Of a stretch of 16,679 nucleotides of DNA, positions 9,043 through 13,763 are shown piece by piece (within the stretch, counting starts at the first letter, position 1; each line of letters begins with the position of its first letter). The notes under the pieces are model-generated. The model saw only the letters and a list, made by a program, of their open reading frames with translations. It had not been told where the DNA came from and did not search any database. This DNA is from Bacteriovoracaceae bacterium UBA6144 (GTDB lineage: Bacteria; Bdellovibrionota; Bacteriovoracia; Bacteriovoracales; Bacteriovoracaceae), in the NCBI GenBank assembly GCA_002435705.1, contig DIVA01000071.1, positions 9,584 to 26,262 of the forward strand, given 5' to 3'. The position numbers and the translations under genes are program-made.

Positions 9043-9080
9043 AAAGGGAAGTGCCGATTTGTGAACGATGATCCCTTTTT
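9043..9080 (+). terminator. Possible terminator of the paa operon
   Basis: A 7-bp inverted repeat, AAAGGGA (9043-9049) with TCCCTTT (9072-9078), is followed directly by a T-run ending at 9080. The 22-base loop is long for an intrinsic terminator, and a second dyad, CTTTAG/CTAAAG at 9030-9046, competes with its left arm. It lies 52 bases past the paaZ stop, between convergent genes, where a terminator is expected. Confidence 0.4.
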
Positions 9081-9081
9081 G

Positions 9082-9162
9082 TTACTGTCGTGGGGGAGCC
9101 ATCCTGTCACAGGACACGAGGAGAAGGGTCATTATCATCATCGCGAACTTCGTCGTTTTCAT
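9082..9162 (-). CDS. 26-residue mini-lipoprotein
   Basis: A very short gene that I support from three signals. A ribosome site AAAGGA lies 5 bases before the ATG at 9162. The N-terminus is Met-Lys-Thr-Thr-Lys followed by a hydrophobic stretch. A lipobox LLLVSC ends at residue 18, followed by a soluble tail of only eight residues (DRMAPPRQ) and a TAA. The processed product would be a lipid-anchored nonapeptide, resembling entericidin- or lysis-peptide-sized lipoproteins in architecture only; no homology is claimed. It starts 23 bases after the stop of the baeRF gene on the same strand, so it is probably the third gene of that operon. Part of its coding region forms nested inverted repeats (TCCTG/CAGGA and TCGTG/CACGA). 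Confidence 0.6.
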   Translation of the reverse strand: MKTTKFAMMIMTLLLVSCDRMAPPRQ

Positions 9163-9185
9163 GGTCATCCTTTAAAATTATAAAA

Positions 9186-10217
9186 TTATGCGTAGAGGAT
9201 AATTTGGTCTTCGGGGAATAGATCCTTAGGAATCACGTGGACATCGATCCCGTTTTTGAGGGCTAATTCCGCGAGGTCATCGAGGAGGTCATCGTCCTTT
9301 GAGTTCTTCTGGGCGCGGTGAACTTTTACTTCACCAGTCGATGTGTTCAGCTCCCCAAACTCCAGATCCTCTAAGGATAGAAAAATCTTTGAAACTTTTC
9401 TCTGGAGAATGAGTTTTGCAATGTCTTCGATCTGCTCATCTTTTCTATCATCACTTGGATTCATGGTCAGTGCTTCGCTGATTTTAAGTTTCATTACAGT
9501 ACGCTCGTGCTCACTGAGGGCTTTTCTAGCCTCGTCGATCCCACTGTCTGATCTCTGCGCAAGGGTTTCACGTTCGAGTATCCGAACTGGGAGTTTAAGT
9601 TTTGACCAGATATCCTCGCGCTTCAATACATCCGCACTTGCTCCCTCGATCATCAAAAATCTGGTCTGTTTACTTTTGATCGATTGCACCTCCGCTCTCA
9701 TGAAGTCGATGAAGTCGCGTAGGTGCTGTCTCGAAAGTTGCTCCAGCCAGCGATCATTTAAGTCATAGTTTGCGGGAATGTAGGTTTCTTGCAGCATCGA
9801 TGTCGATGCAGTAACCCGAGTCAGTGAGCAGCCCCGTTTATGAAAGGTTAGCAAGAGTGCCTCCCCTGCGTTTCCGGTGGAGGCGATGATAGGTTTCACG
9901 TGAAAACTATTGGCCACGATCACTCGAGGCTCCATCAAAATATTCAGCGGAATAATCGTCGTCACGCCTTCTGCGTGATAGAGCCCAAGTGATTGTGTGC
10001 CTTCTGACTGCCAAAACTTCCAATCGGGTTGTGCGACTTTTATTGGCCCATGGCCATCGCGGCTTAAAATTTTATTGGCCGTCTTGAGGAGACTATTCAA
10101 AATAGAGTTTGCGGGCATATAGCTGGCCTTCAAGGGAATAAAAATTGAAACGAGCGGAGTTCCATTCTTATTCATTTGTGTGCCTAGAATTTTGATTTTT
10201 TCCATGGTGGTTTTCAT
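9186..10217 (-). CDS. Bacterial homologue of archaeo-eukaryotic release factor (baeRF type)
   Basis: A 343-residue soluble protein. The N-terminal strand-helix reads VSIFIPLKASYMPANSILNS, as in the first domain of baeRF proteins (normally VSIYLPT...). It is followed by a conserved-looking LLTFHKRGCSLTRVTAS segment. The C-terminal ~100 residues resemble the L7Ae/eRF1 domain-3 fold: a helix, KVSKIFLSLEDLEFG, then DDDLLDDLAELALKNGIDVHVIPKDLFP. I see no GGQ motif, so hydrolysis of peptidyl-tRNA in the eRF1 manner is unlikely; members are predicted to act on ribosomes or RNA. Start: second ATG at 10217, with AAGGA 5 bases upstream; the ATG at 10223 abuts the same AAGG too closely. It sits between two tiny lipoprotein genes and downstream of the putative Mn2+ riboswitch. 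Family assignment is from pattern memory. Confidence 0.7.
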   Translation of the reverse strand: MKTTMEKIKILGTQMNKNGTPLVSIFIPLKASYMPANSILNSLLKTANKILSRDGHGPIKVAQPDWKFWQSEGTQSLGLYHAEGVTTIIPLNILMEPRVIVANSFHVKPIIASTGNAGEALLLTFHKRGCSLTRVTASTSMLQETYIPANYDLNDRWLEQLSRQHLRDFIDFMRAEVQSIKSKQTRFLMIEGASADVLKREDIWSKLKLPVRILERETLAQRSDSGIDEARKALSEHERTVMKLKISEALTMNPSDDRKDEQIEDIAKLILQRKVSKIFLSLEDLEFGELNTSTGEVKVHRAQKNSKDDDLLDDLAELALKNGIDVHVIPKDLFPEDQIILYA

Positions 10218-10240
10218 AAACATCCTTTTTATGCTCAGCT

Positions 10241-10399
10241 TTAATAGCCGCGATTTTTGTGAGGGTTGTTAACGGTATTCAGATCCATTACAGGACCCAA
10301 GGCTGGTGGCATTTGCCTGAGAGTCGATCTCTTGTCGGCGGAAGATGAGCAGGAAAGAGTAAAAAAGCAAAGTGGGATTGCTAAGATAAAAGCACGCAT
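10241..10399 (-). CDS. 52-residue small lipoprotein, first gene behind the riboswitch
   Basis: The gene begins with ATG at 10399, with a strong GGAGG ribosome site 6 bases upstream. The product has a signal peptide (Met-Arg-Ala-Phe-Ile, hydrophobic core, then FFTLSC with Cys17 as the likely lipidated residue, followed by SSSAD). The remaining tail of about 35 residues is polar and proline/asparagine-rich, ending NNPHKNRGY. The lipobox has Thr at -3, slightly off consensus. No family is recognised. It ends 23 bases before the baeRF start, giving an operon lipoprotein - baeRF - mini-lipoprotein. Its ribosome site and first codons are inside a hairpin controlled by the upstream leader, so it is the direct target of that regulation. 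Confidence 0.75.
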   Translation of the reverse strand: MRAFILAIPLCFFTLSCSSSADKRSTLRQMPPALGPVMDLNTVNNPHKNRGY

Positions 10400-10423
10400 A
10401 GATACCTCCAAGGTACATGCGTG
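10393..10423 (-). promoter_or_regulatory. Hairpin masking ribosome site and start codon (riboswitch expression platform)
   Basis: On the minus strand CACGCAT (10423-10417) pairs with ATGCGTG (10399-10393), which is the start codon plus the next four bases. Inside it TACCT pairs with AGGTA around a TGG loop, so GGAGG is buried in the inner loop and stem. The outer 7 bp and inner 5 bp are perfect. The first arm overlaps CCACG, the 3' strand of riboswitch helix P1, so the two folds exclude each other. A second anti-start copy, AGCACGCAT, lies at 10479-10471 inside the aptamer. Confidence 0.75.
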
Positions 10424-10502
10424 GTCTCATTCTTTATGCGCAGACCGGGCTTTAAGCCGTGATGACGATCATGCGTGCTGAAATAGCGAATTACTCCCCA
10501 CG
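10420..10502 (-). promoter_or_regulatory. yybP-ykoY family Mn2+ riboswitch aptamer
   Basis: Read on the minus strand, the 83 bases hold the conserved pieces of this family in order. Helix P1 is CGTGG (10502-10498) with CCACG (10424-10420). Next to its 5' strand is the GGGGAGTA consensus (sharing its first bases with P1). The internal loop TCGTCATCAC is followed by hairpin GGC-TTAAA-GCC and then CGG. A flanking helix pairs CGCA(T)GA with TCTGCG, with one bulged T. A small CAT-AAAGA-ATG hairpin precedes GAGACC, the conserved 3' end. The arrangement loop-hairpin-CGG matches the Bacillus yybP example as I recall it. The family senses Mn2+ and, in proteobacterial alx/mntP leaders, Mn2+ opens the ribosome site; the hairpin downstream suggests the same ON logic here. 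P2 is weak by eye. Covariance search not run. Confidence 0.83.
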
Positions 10503-10566
10503 TGAGATAAGTATCGGCTATTCTTTAATTTGGGGATATTTCAAAAAAATGAAGGATTTATTTGAT

Positions 10567-10591
10567 AAAAAAAGTGGCGGGAGAGGGCCCG
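10567..10591 (-). repeat. tRNA-Asp 3'-end copy A, possible weak terminator
   Basis: AAAGTGGCGGGAGAG at 10571-10585 is identical to 11504-11518, the 3' acceptor end of tRNA-Asp plus its downstream bases, in the same orientation. Outside those 15 bases the match is lost. Read on the minus strand, CGGG-CCCTCT-CCCG followed by CCAC and seven T could also serve as a weak terminator for the DUF1554 gene ending at 10612. Either role is tentative. Confidence 0.5.
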
Positions 10592-10611
10592 TTTATACCT
10601 TTAAAATTAAA

Positions 10612-11166
10612 TTACTGTTCAACACAATAAACACTACGAGTATCTGAGCAACCTGTATCGCGTCCTCCAACTGCATATGTATCCGTAGAACTAGAAATAC
10701 CCATATTCCCGAAAAAACCGGTGGTACTTGTCCAGTCAGAGCAGGTTTTGCCTGTGCTCGTCGACATATCAATATTTAATCCGGTCCAACAATCAGTATT
10801 AAAAGTTGCAATAGAGCTTGATAAATTAAAAATAAAAACACCCGCAGCATTCGTGCTTGTAATTTTTTCTCCACTCACTCTGTAGTAGGATTTTAACGCT
10901 CTTAAAGGCCAGTCTACTGTATCTTTATTTCGAGTGCTTGAACTTAATAGTGCTTTATAAGTTGATCCGTCTGTTGGCTTATTACCGTCAGCATTACAGA
11001 GATCATCAAACCCCTGTAGTCCGATTCCTCCATTACTAGTAGCCGCGGAAACAAATATTCGACAGTTGGTACAACCACTATCTCCAGGTACCGGTGCTAC
11101 TCCACCATTTTCGCCACATGAAACAGCCACAAAGAGTAATAAGAGATAAAGAATATTTTGTTTCAT
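10612..11166 (-). CDS. DUF1554-family lipoprotein
   Basis: A 184-residue exported lipoprotein. The signal peptide reads Met-Lys-Gln-Asn, a leucine-rich core and AVSC (Cys17). The mature part carries CTNCRIFVSAATSNGGIGLQ, DDLCNADGNKP and TYKALLSSSTRN, then a C-terminal block with Cys-Trp-Thr-Gly-Leu, a TCSDW segment and paired cysteines. This pattern (CRIFVT... GADxxCNADxNxP... YKALL) is what I know as DUF1554, common in Leptospira lipoproteins and thought to have a C-type-lectin/endostatin-like fold. It probably sits on the outer membrane; ligand unknown. Start: ATG 11166 with AAGGTGA upstream; an ATG at 11193 adds nine residues before the signal peptide and overlaps the preceding barrel fragment. 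It lies between two tRNA 3'-end copies, suggesting acquisition by recombination. Confidence 0.8.
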   Translation of the reverse strand: MKQNILYLLLLFVAVSCGENGGVAPVPGDSGCTNCRIFVSAATSNGGIGLQGFDDLCNADGNKPTDGSTYKALLSSSTRNKDTVDWPLRALKSYYRVSGEKITSTNAAGVFIFNLSSSIATFNTDCWTGLNIDMSTSTGKTCSDWTSTTGFFGNMGISSSTDTYAVGGRDTGCSDTRSVYCVEQ

Positions 11167-11176
11167 TTGATTCACC

Positions 11177-11314
11177 TTAAAATTTAAATCCATAAACTAG
11201 TCCCATCCCACTCAATGTCGTTTTTGCATCATCAGACATTGTCGTTTCCCCTCCGCACCCAAACTCACCAAAATGTACTAAGCATTTTCGAAAAAACCGA
11301 TTAAGACCAGATAT
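11177..11314 (-). pseudogene. C-terminal remnant of a probable outer-membrane beta-barrel gene
   Basis: An open frame of 45 codons with no plausible start ends TLSGMGLVYGFKF-stop. A terminal beta strand of alternating residues closing in Phe is the classic end of outer-membrane barrels. A TAG closes the frame upstream and the tRNA 3'-end copy B begins about 17 bases beyond that, so the 5' part of the gene appears to have been lost at that junction. Its TAA is 10 bases before the DUF1554 ATG, suggesting the two once formed one operon. An internal ATG at 11239 could make a 20-residue peptide, but it has no signal sequence. Judged from the C-terminal pattern only. Confidence 0.4.
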
Positions 11315-11323
11315 CTATGTAGG

Positions 11324-11347
11324 TTTTAAAATGGCGGGAGAGACGGG
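11324..11347 (-). repeat. tRNA-Asp 3'-end copy B
   Basis: The 24 bases match 11500-11523 with a single difference (A for G at 11331), covering the last bases of tRNA-Asp including CCA and the downstream TTTAAAA. Same orientation as the real tRNA. No other tRNA part is present next to it, so it is a fragment and not a gene. Such 3'-end duplications are typical of integration at tRNA genes. Confidence 0.75.
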
Positions 11348-11439
11348 GCGGCTCCTCCGCATCCTGCGGCCGCCGCATACCTGTCATCCTGACCATAACT
11401 CTCACCCTGCGGGTTCTCGTGAGCCTTCAGGCCAACGAG
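11344..11439. other. GC-rich block of stacked hairpins beside the tRNA fragment
   Basis: This stretch is clearly richer in G+C than its surroundings. It holds GGCGG (11347-11351) with CCGCC (11370-11374), enclosing CCGCA-TCC-TGCGG (11357-11369). Next comes CTCAC/GTGAG (11401-11423) enclosing CCC-TGC-GGG. The last is CTCGT/ACGAG (11416-11439) enclosing GCC-TTCA-GGC; it overlaps the second hairpin, so those two are alternatives. No open frame with a ribosome site is seen. It could be a REP-like palindromic element, a small structured RNA, or part of an att region; I cannot decide which. Confidence 0.5.
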
Positions 11440-11440
11440 T

Positions 11441-11506
11441 TTTAAAATCTAGACCAAAAAAAAAGCCGCTTTAAAAGCGGCTTAAATTTTTAATCTAGAT
11501 TTTAAA
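11441..11506. repeat. 13-bp inverted repeat flanking the tRNA terminator
   Basis: TTTAAAATCTAGA at 11441-11453 is the exact reverse complement of 11494-11506. The arms enclose the intrinsic terminator and the right arm touches the tRNA CCA end. It may simply extend the terminator structure, or mark an insertion or recombination boundary. Confidence 0.7.
11455..11483 (-). terminator. Intrinsic terminator of tRNA-Asp
   Basis: AAGCCGC (11463-11469) pairs with GCGGCTT (11477-11483). On the minus strand the stem is followed by a run of eight or more T (A-run 11455-11464 on the plus strand). It lies 25 bases after the tRNA 3' end. A T-rich stretch on the other side may allow weak plus-strand action. 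Confidence 0.88.
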
Positions 11507-11507
11507 G

Positions 11508-11584
11508 TGGCGGGAGAGACGGGACTCGAACCCGCGGCCTTCTGCGTGACAGGCAGACGTTATAACCAACTTAACTACTCCCCC
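11508..11584 (-). tRNA. tRNA-Asp (anticodon GTC)
   Basis: A 77-base tRNA with encoded CCA. The acceptor stem GGGGGAG pairs with CTCTCCC (one G-T pair), with discriminator G. The anticodon loop is CTGTCAC, giving GTC at 11550-11548, within stem CTGC...GCAG. The T arm is GCGGG-TTCGAGT-CCCGT. The sequence closely follows the bacterial tRNA-Asp pattern. It is transcribed alone from a consensus-like promoter and ends in a strong terminator. Its 3' end is the source of two truncated copies to the left. Confidence 0.97.
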
Positions 11585-11599
11585 GCGAACTGAAGATTG

Positions 11600-11628
11600 A
11601 ATATAAATAGTGTGCTTATCACCGTCAA
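11600..11628 (-). promoter_or_regulatory. Sigma70-type promoter of tRNA-Asp
   Basis: On the minus strand TTGACG (11628-11623), a 17-base spacer and TATATT (11605-11600). The transcript would begin near 11593, leaving a leader of about 9 bases before the tRNA. This is the best promoter match in the window. Confidence 0.8.
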
Positions 11629-11704
11629 GATTAATTTTTATTTCTGCAAAGCGTAAAAGCAAGTTTCCTAGTCACCCAAAGCGACGGCATGATAAACTTT
11701 ATTG

Positions 11705-12802
11705 ATGAATCTCAACGATTTTCCCTCTACGTTTTGGCTATTTTTAACACTCTCAGCACCTGCCTTGCTGGTTGGGTTTTTTATTGCAGGAATCGTGAGA
11801 ACATTTCTTAGCCCAGACAAGGTGGCCAAGTGGTTAGGACGAGGTAAGGCCAGTGACGTGCTTTTGGCTTCAGCGGTGGGGGTTCCAATCCCTCTTTGTT
11901 CCTGTTCTGTTATTCCCACGGCGATTGCTATTAAACAAAAAGGTGCAAGCCGTGCAGCCGTTTCGGCATTTTTAATTTCCACTCCAGAGTCGGGTATAGA
12001 TTCTGTTCTTGTCACAAAGGCCATGATGGATTGGCCCATGACTATTATTCGTCCCGTGGCTGCTTTCGCTTCAGCCTTTTTAGCTGGTTTTTTGCAATTG
12101 ATCCTTAATCCAGAAGAAAAAAAATTTACTCCTGCATCCGCCGTGAACAACTGTTGCGGAACATCCAGCCTTAAAAATTCAACCCATAATCACAGCCATG
12201 ATGAAGTTCCCACTCAGGGAAGTTTCTTTGCAAAGATCAGCGCAGGATTAAAGTGGTCCGTAAATGACCTGATTGATGATCTCGCACTGTGGATGACCAT
12301 CGGATTAGTCGCAGGTGCAATCCTCCAATTCATTATCCCAGAAGATTTCTTCTTGGGTTTTGGTGTTTGGCCTTCACGATTTTTAAGTCTAGTGGTGGGA
12401 ATTCCTATTTACATCTGTGCTTCAGCCACCACACCCATCGCTGCTTCTCTTGTGATGAAGGGCCTTTCTCCGGGGGCTGCCCTCATTCTTTTACTGGTAG
12501 GGCCAGCCACAAATATTGCAAACCTCGCAGTACTGAGACCGCATCTCGGTAATAAAGGAATACTGATCAATGTATTCTCAATCAGTGCTGTCGCTCTTTT
12601 GGGAGCCATTGGTATTGATTATTTCTATGCAAACAATGAACTTGTCTGGAACATCAACCAGCATTTGCATGAACACCATTCAGTTTTATGGTGGGAGCAT
12701 TTCTGTGCCGGTGTGTTAGTGATACTTCTCGCGAGAGGAGTATGGAGAGAAGAGATTAAGCCACGTTTAAAGCTCCCAAAGAAGGATTGTTGTCATACAT
12801 GA
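11705..12802 (+). CDS. Membrane permease of the DUF318/ArsP type, possible Cu/Zn efflux
   Basis: A 365-residue polytopic membrane protein in two permease halves. The first half has GVPIPLCSCSVIPTAIAIKQ (CSCS at 65-68) and STPESGIDS. The second has IYICASATTPIAASL near 235-249 and a GPATNIANLA segment. Between the halves is a cytosolic or periplasmic loop with NCC (149-151) and HNHSHDE, and the C-terminus ends DCCHT; a QHLHEHH stretch lies near 319-325. This pattern fits the permease family that includes ArsP and the SO_0444-type Cu/Zn efflux transporters; the CxC plus Cys/His loop favours a thiophilic or divalent metal. No good ribosome site precedes ATG 11705. A TGATAAACT just upstream could be a -10 giving a near-leaderless message, but this is weak. 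Its stop overlaps the next gene's start in ATGA. Confidence 0.85.
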   Translation: MNLNDFPSTFWLFLTLSAPALLVGFFIAGIVRTFLSPDKVAKWLGRGKASDVLLASAVGVPIPLCSCSVIPTAIAIKQKGASRAAVSAFLISTPESGIDSVLVTKAMMDWPMTIIRPVAAFASAFLAGFLQLILNPEEKKFTPASAVNNCCGTSSLKNSTHNHSHDEVPTQGSFFAKISAGLKWSVNDLIDDLALWMTIGLVAGAILQFIIPEDFFLGFGVWPSRFLSLVVGIPIYICASATTPIAASLVMKGLSPGAALILLLVGPATNIANLAVLRPHLGNKGILINVFSISAVALLGAIGIDYFYANNELVWNINQHLHEHHSVLWWEHFCAGVLVILLARGVWREEIKPRLKLPKKDCCHT

Positions 12803-13560
12803 ATAGCGTTTTTATTACAGGTGGAACTTCGGGAATCGGGCTTGAGCTTGCCAAAAAATACCTGTCCCTAGGGTGGAAGGTTGGTGTTTGTGGAAGAGAT
12901 CAAGCGAAGTTTAATGAAAATTTCACGAAAGATTATCAAAATCTATACTTTTATTCTCTAGACGTAGCAGATAGAGAAGCGCTGAAAAAAGCCGTGCATG
13001 AGTTTTCAAAGCCGACGGGCCTCTCGCTGCTCATCGCAAGTGCGGGCATTTCTTATCCCCAAAAAACTAAAATTCCAGATTTTGAGCGCACCTACAAGAT
13101 GGTCCACGTGAATCTTCTGGGTGTCATGTACGCCTTTGAAGCTGCCATGGAGATCATGATCCCGCAAGGGAGTGGTCACCTCGTCGCTATCTCTTCTCTG
13201 GCGGGCTATAATGGATTTCCTGGGATCTCAGGCTATAGTGCTACTAAATCAGCGGTCATGAAATTTTGTGAATCTTTAAGCCTTGATCTCTCTGATATGC
13301 AGATTGCTGTGACTTGTGTTTGCCCGGGCTTCGTCGACACCCCTCTGACCCAAGTCAATCGTCACCCGATGCCTTTTTTAGTAAAAGTAGATAAAGCTGC
13401 TCACATTATTGTGAAGGGAATCCGCAAGAAGAAACGAGTCATTAATTTCCCTTTTATTTTTTCATGTATTGTTAAAATCCTCACTCTCATGCCTCGCTGG
13501 ATGTTTCAGAAGGTGATGAGTCAAGAATCGTTTAACTACAGCCGCAAGGAGCATAAGTGA
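12799..13560 (+). CDS. Short-chain dehydrogenase/reductase
   Basis: A 253-residue classical SDR. Cofactor motif TGGTSGIG at 7-14, SAG at 81-83, ISSLAG with the catalytic Ser near 132-133, and YSATK at 146-150; PGFVDTP follows. Oxidoreductase on NAD(P)H with unknown substrate. A hydrophobic segment near 216-232 (INFPFIFSCIVKILTLMPRW) and a basic C-terminus suggest peripheral membrane attachment, as in SDRs that act on lipids or 3-ketosphinganine-like substrates; this is only a suggestion. ATG 12799 overlaps the permease stop. AAGGA is 12 bases upstream, so coupling probably matters. A TTG at 12787 is less likely. Confidence 0.92.
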   Translation: MNSVFITGGTSGIGLELAKKYLSLGWKVGVCGRDQAKFNENFTKDYQNLYFYSLDVADREALKKAVHEFSKPTGLSLLIASAGISYPQKTKIPDFERTYKMVHVNLLGVMYAFEAAMEIMIPQGSGHLVAISSLAGYNGFPGISGYSATKSAVMKFCESLSLDLSDMQIAVTCVCPGFVDTPLTQVNRHPMPFLVKVDKAAHIIVKGIRKKKRVINFPFIFSCIVKILTLMPRWMFQKVMSQESFNYSRKEHK

Positions 13561-13763
13561 TGAAATGGTTTTTTATTTTTATGTTCATCTTTTCTTGTCA
13601 AAAACAAGAAGTCGTCGCCCTCGCAACAACAAACACAAATGATGCAAGTGTGGCGAAAGAAGAAGACTGTGATGAGAAAGCAAAGCAAGTTCAGAAAGTA
13701 GAGATAACGGAAGAGACGATTAAATTAGGTGGCCAGCCTGATGCAGGTTGTACTCTAGAATAG
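13560..13763 (+). CDS. 67-residue small lipoprotein
   Basis: Starts at ATG 13560, overlapping the SDR stop by one base, with AAGGAG 8 bases upstream. The signal peptide is very short (Met-Lys-Trp, a Phe-rich core) and ends in FIFSC at Cys13. The mature protein is acidic and polar with a second Cys pair member at the end (CDEK in the middle, GCTLE at the C-terminus). No family is recognised. It is the third gene of the permease-SDR unit. Its last 9 bases overlap the end of the convergent exoD-like gene. Confidence 0.75.
   Translation: MKWFFIFMFIFSCQKQEVVALATTNTNDASVAKEEDCDEKAKQVQKVEITEETIKLGGQPDAGCTLE

Noticed and set aside
10266..10647. Two plus-strand open frames of 62 and 71 codons
   Set aside because: They run antisense to the riboswitch leader, the 52-residue lipoprotein gene and the DUF1554 end, lack ribosome sites and resemble no protein.
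11331..11440. A second complete tRNA next to tRNA-Asp
   Set aside because: Only the last ~16 tRNA bases are present; no anticodon arm or 5' acceptor strand can be found.
11668..12150. 160-codon minus-strand open frame
   Set aside because: It is the shadow of the permease gene, whose motifs are unmistakable on the plus strand.
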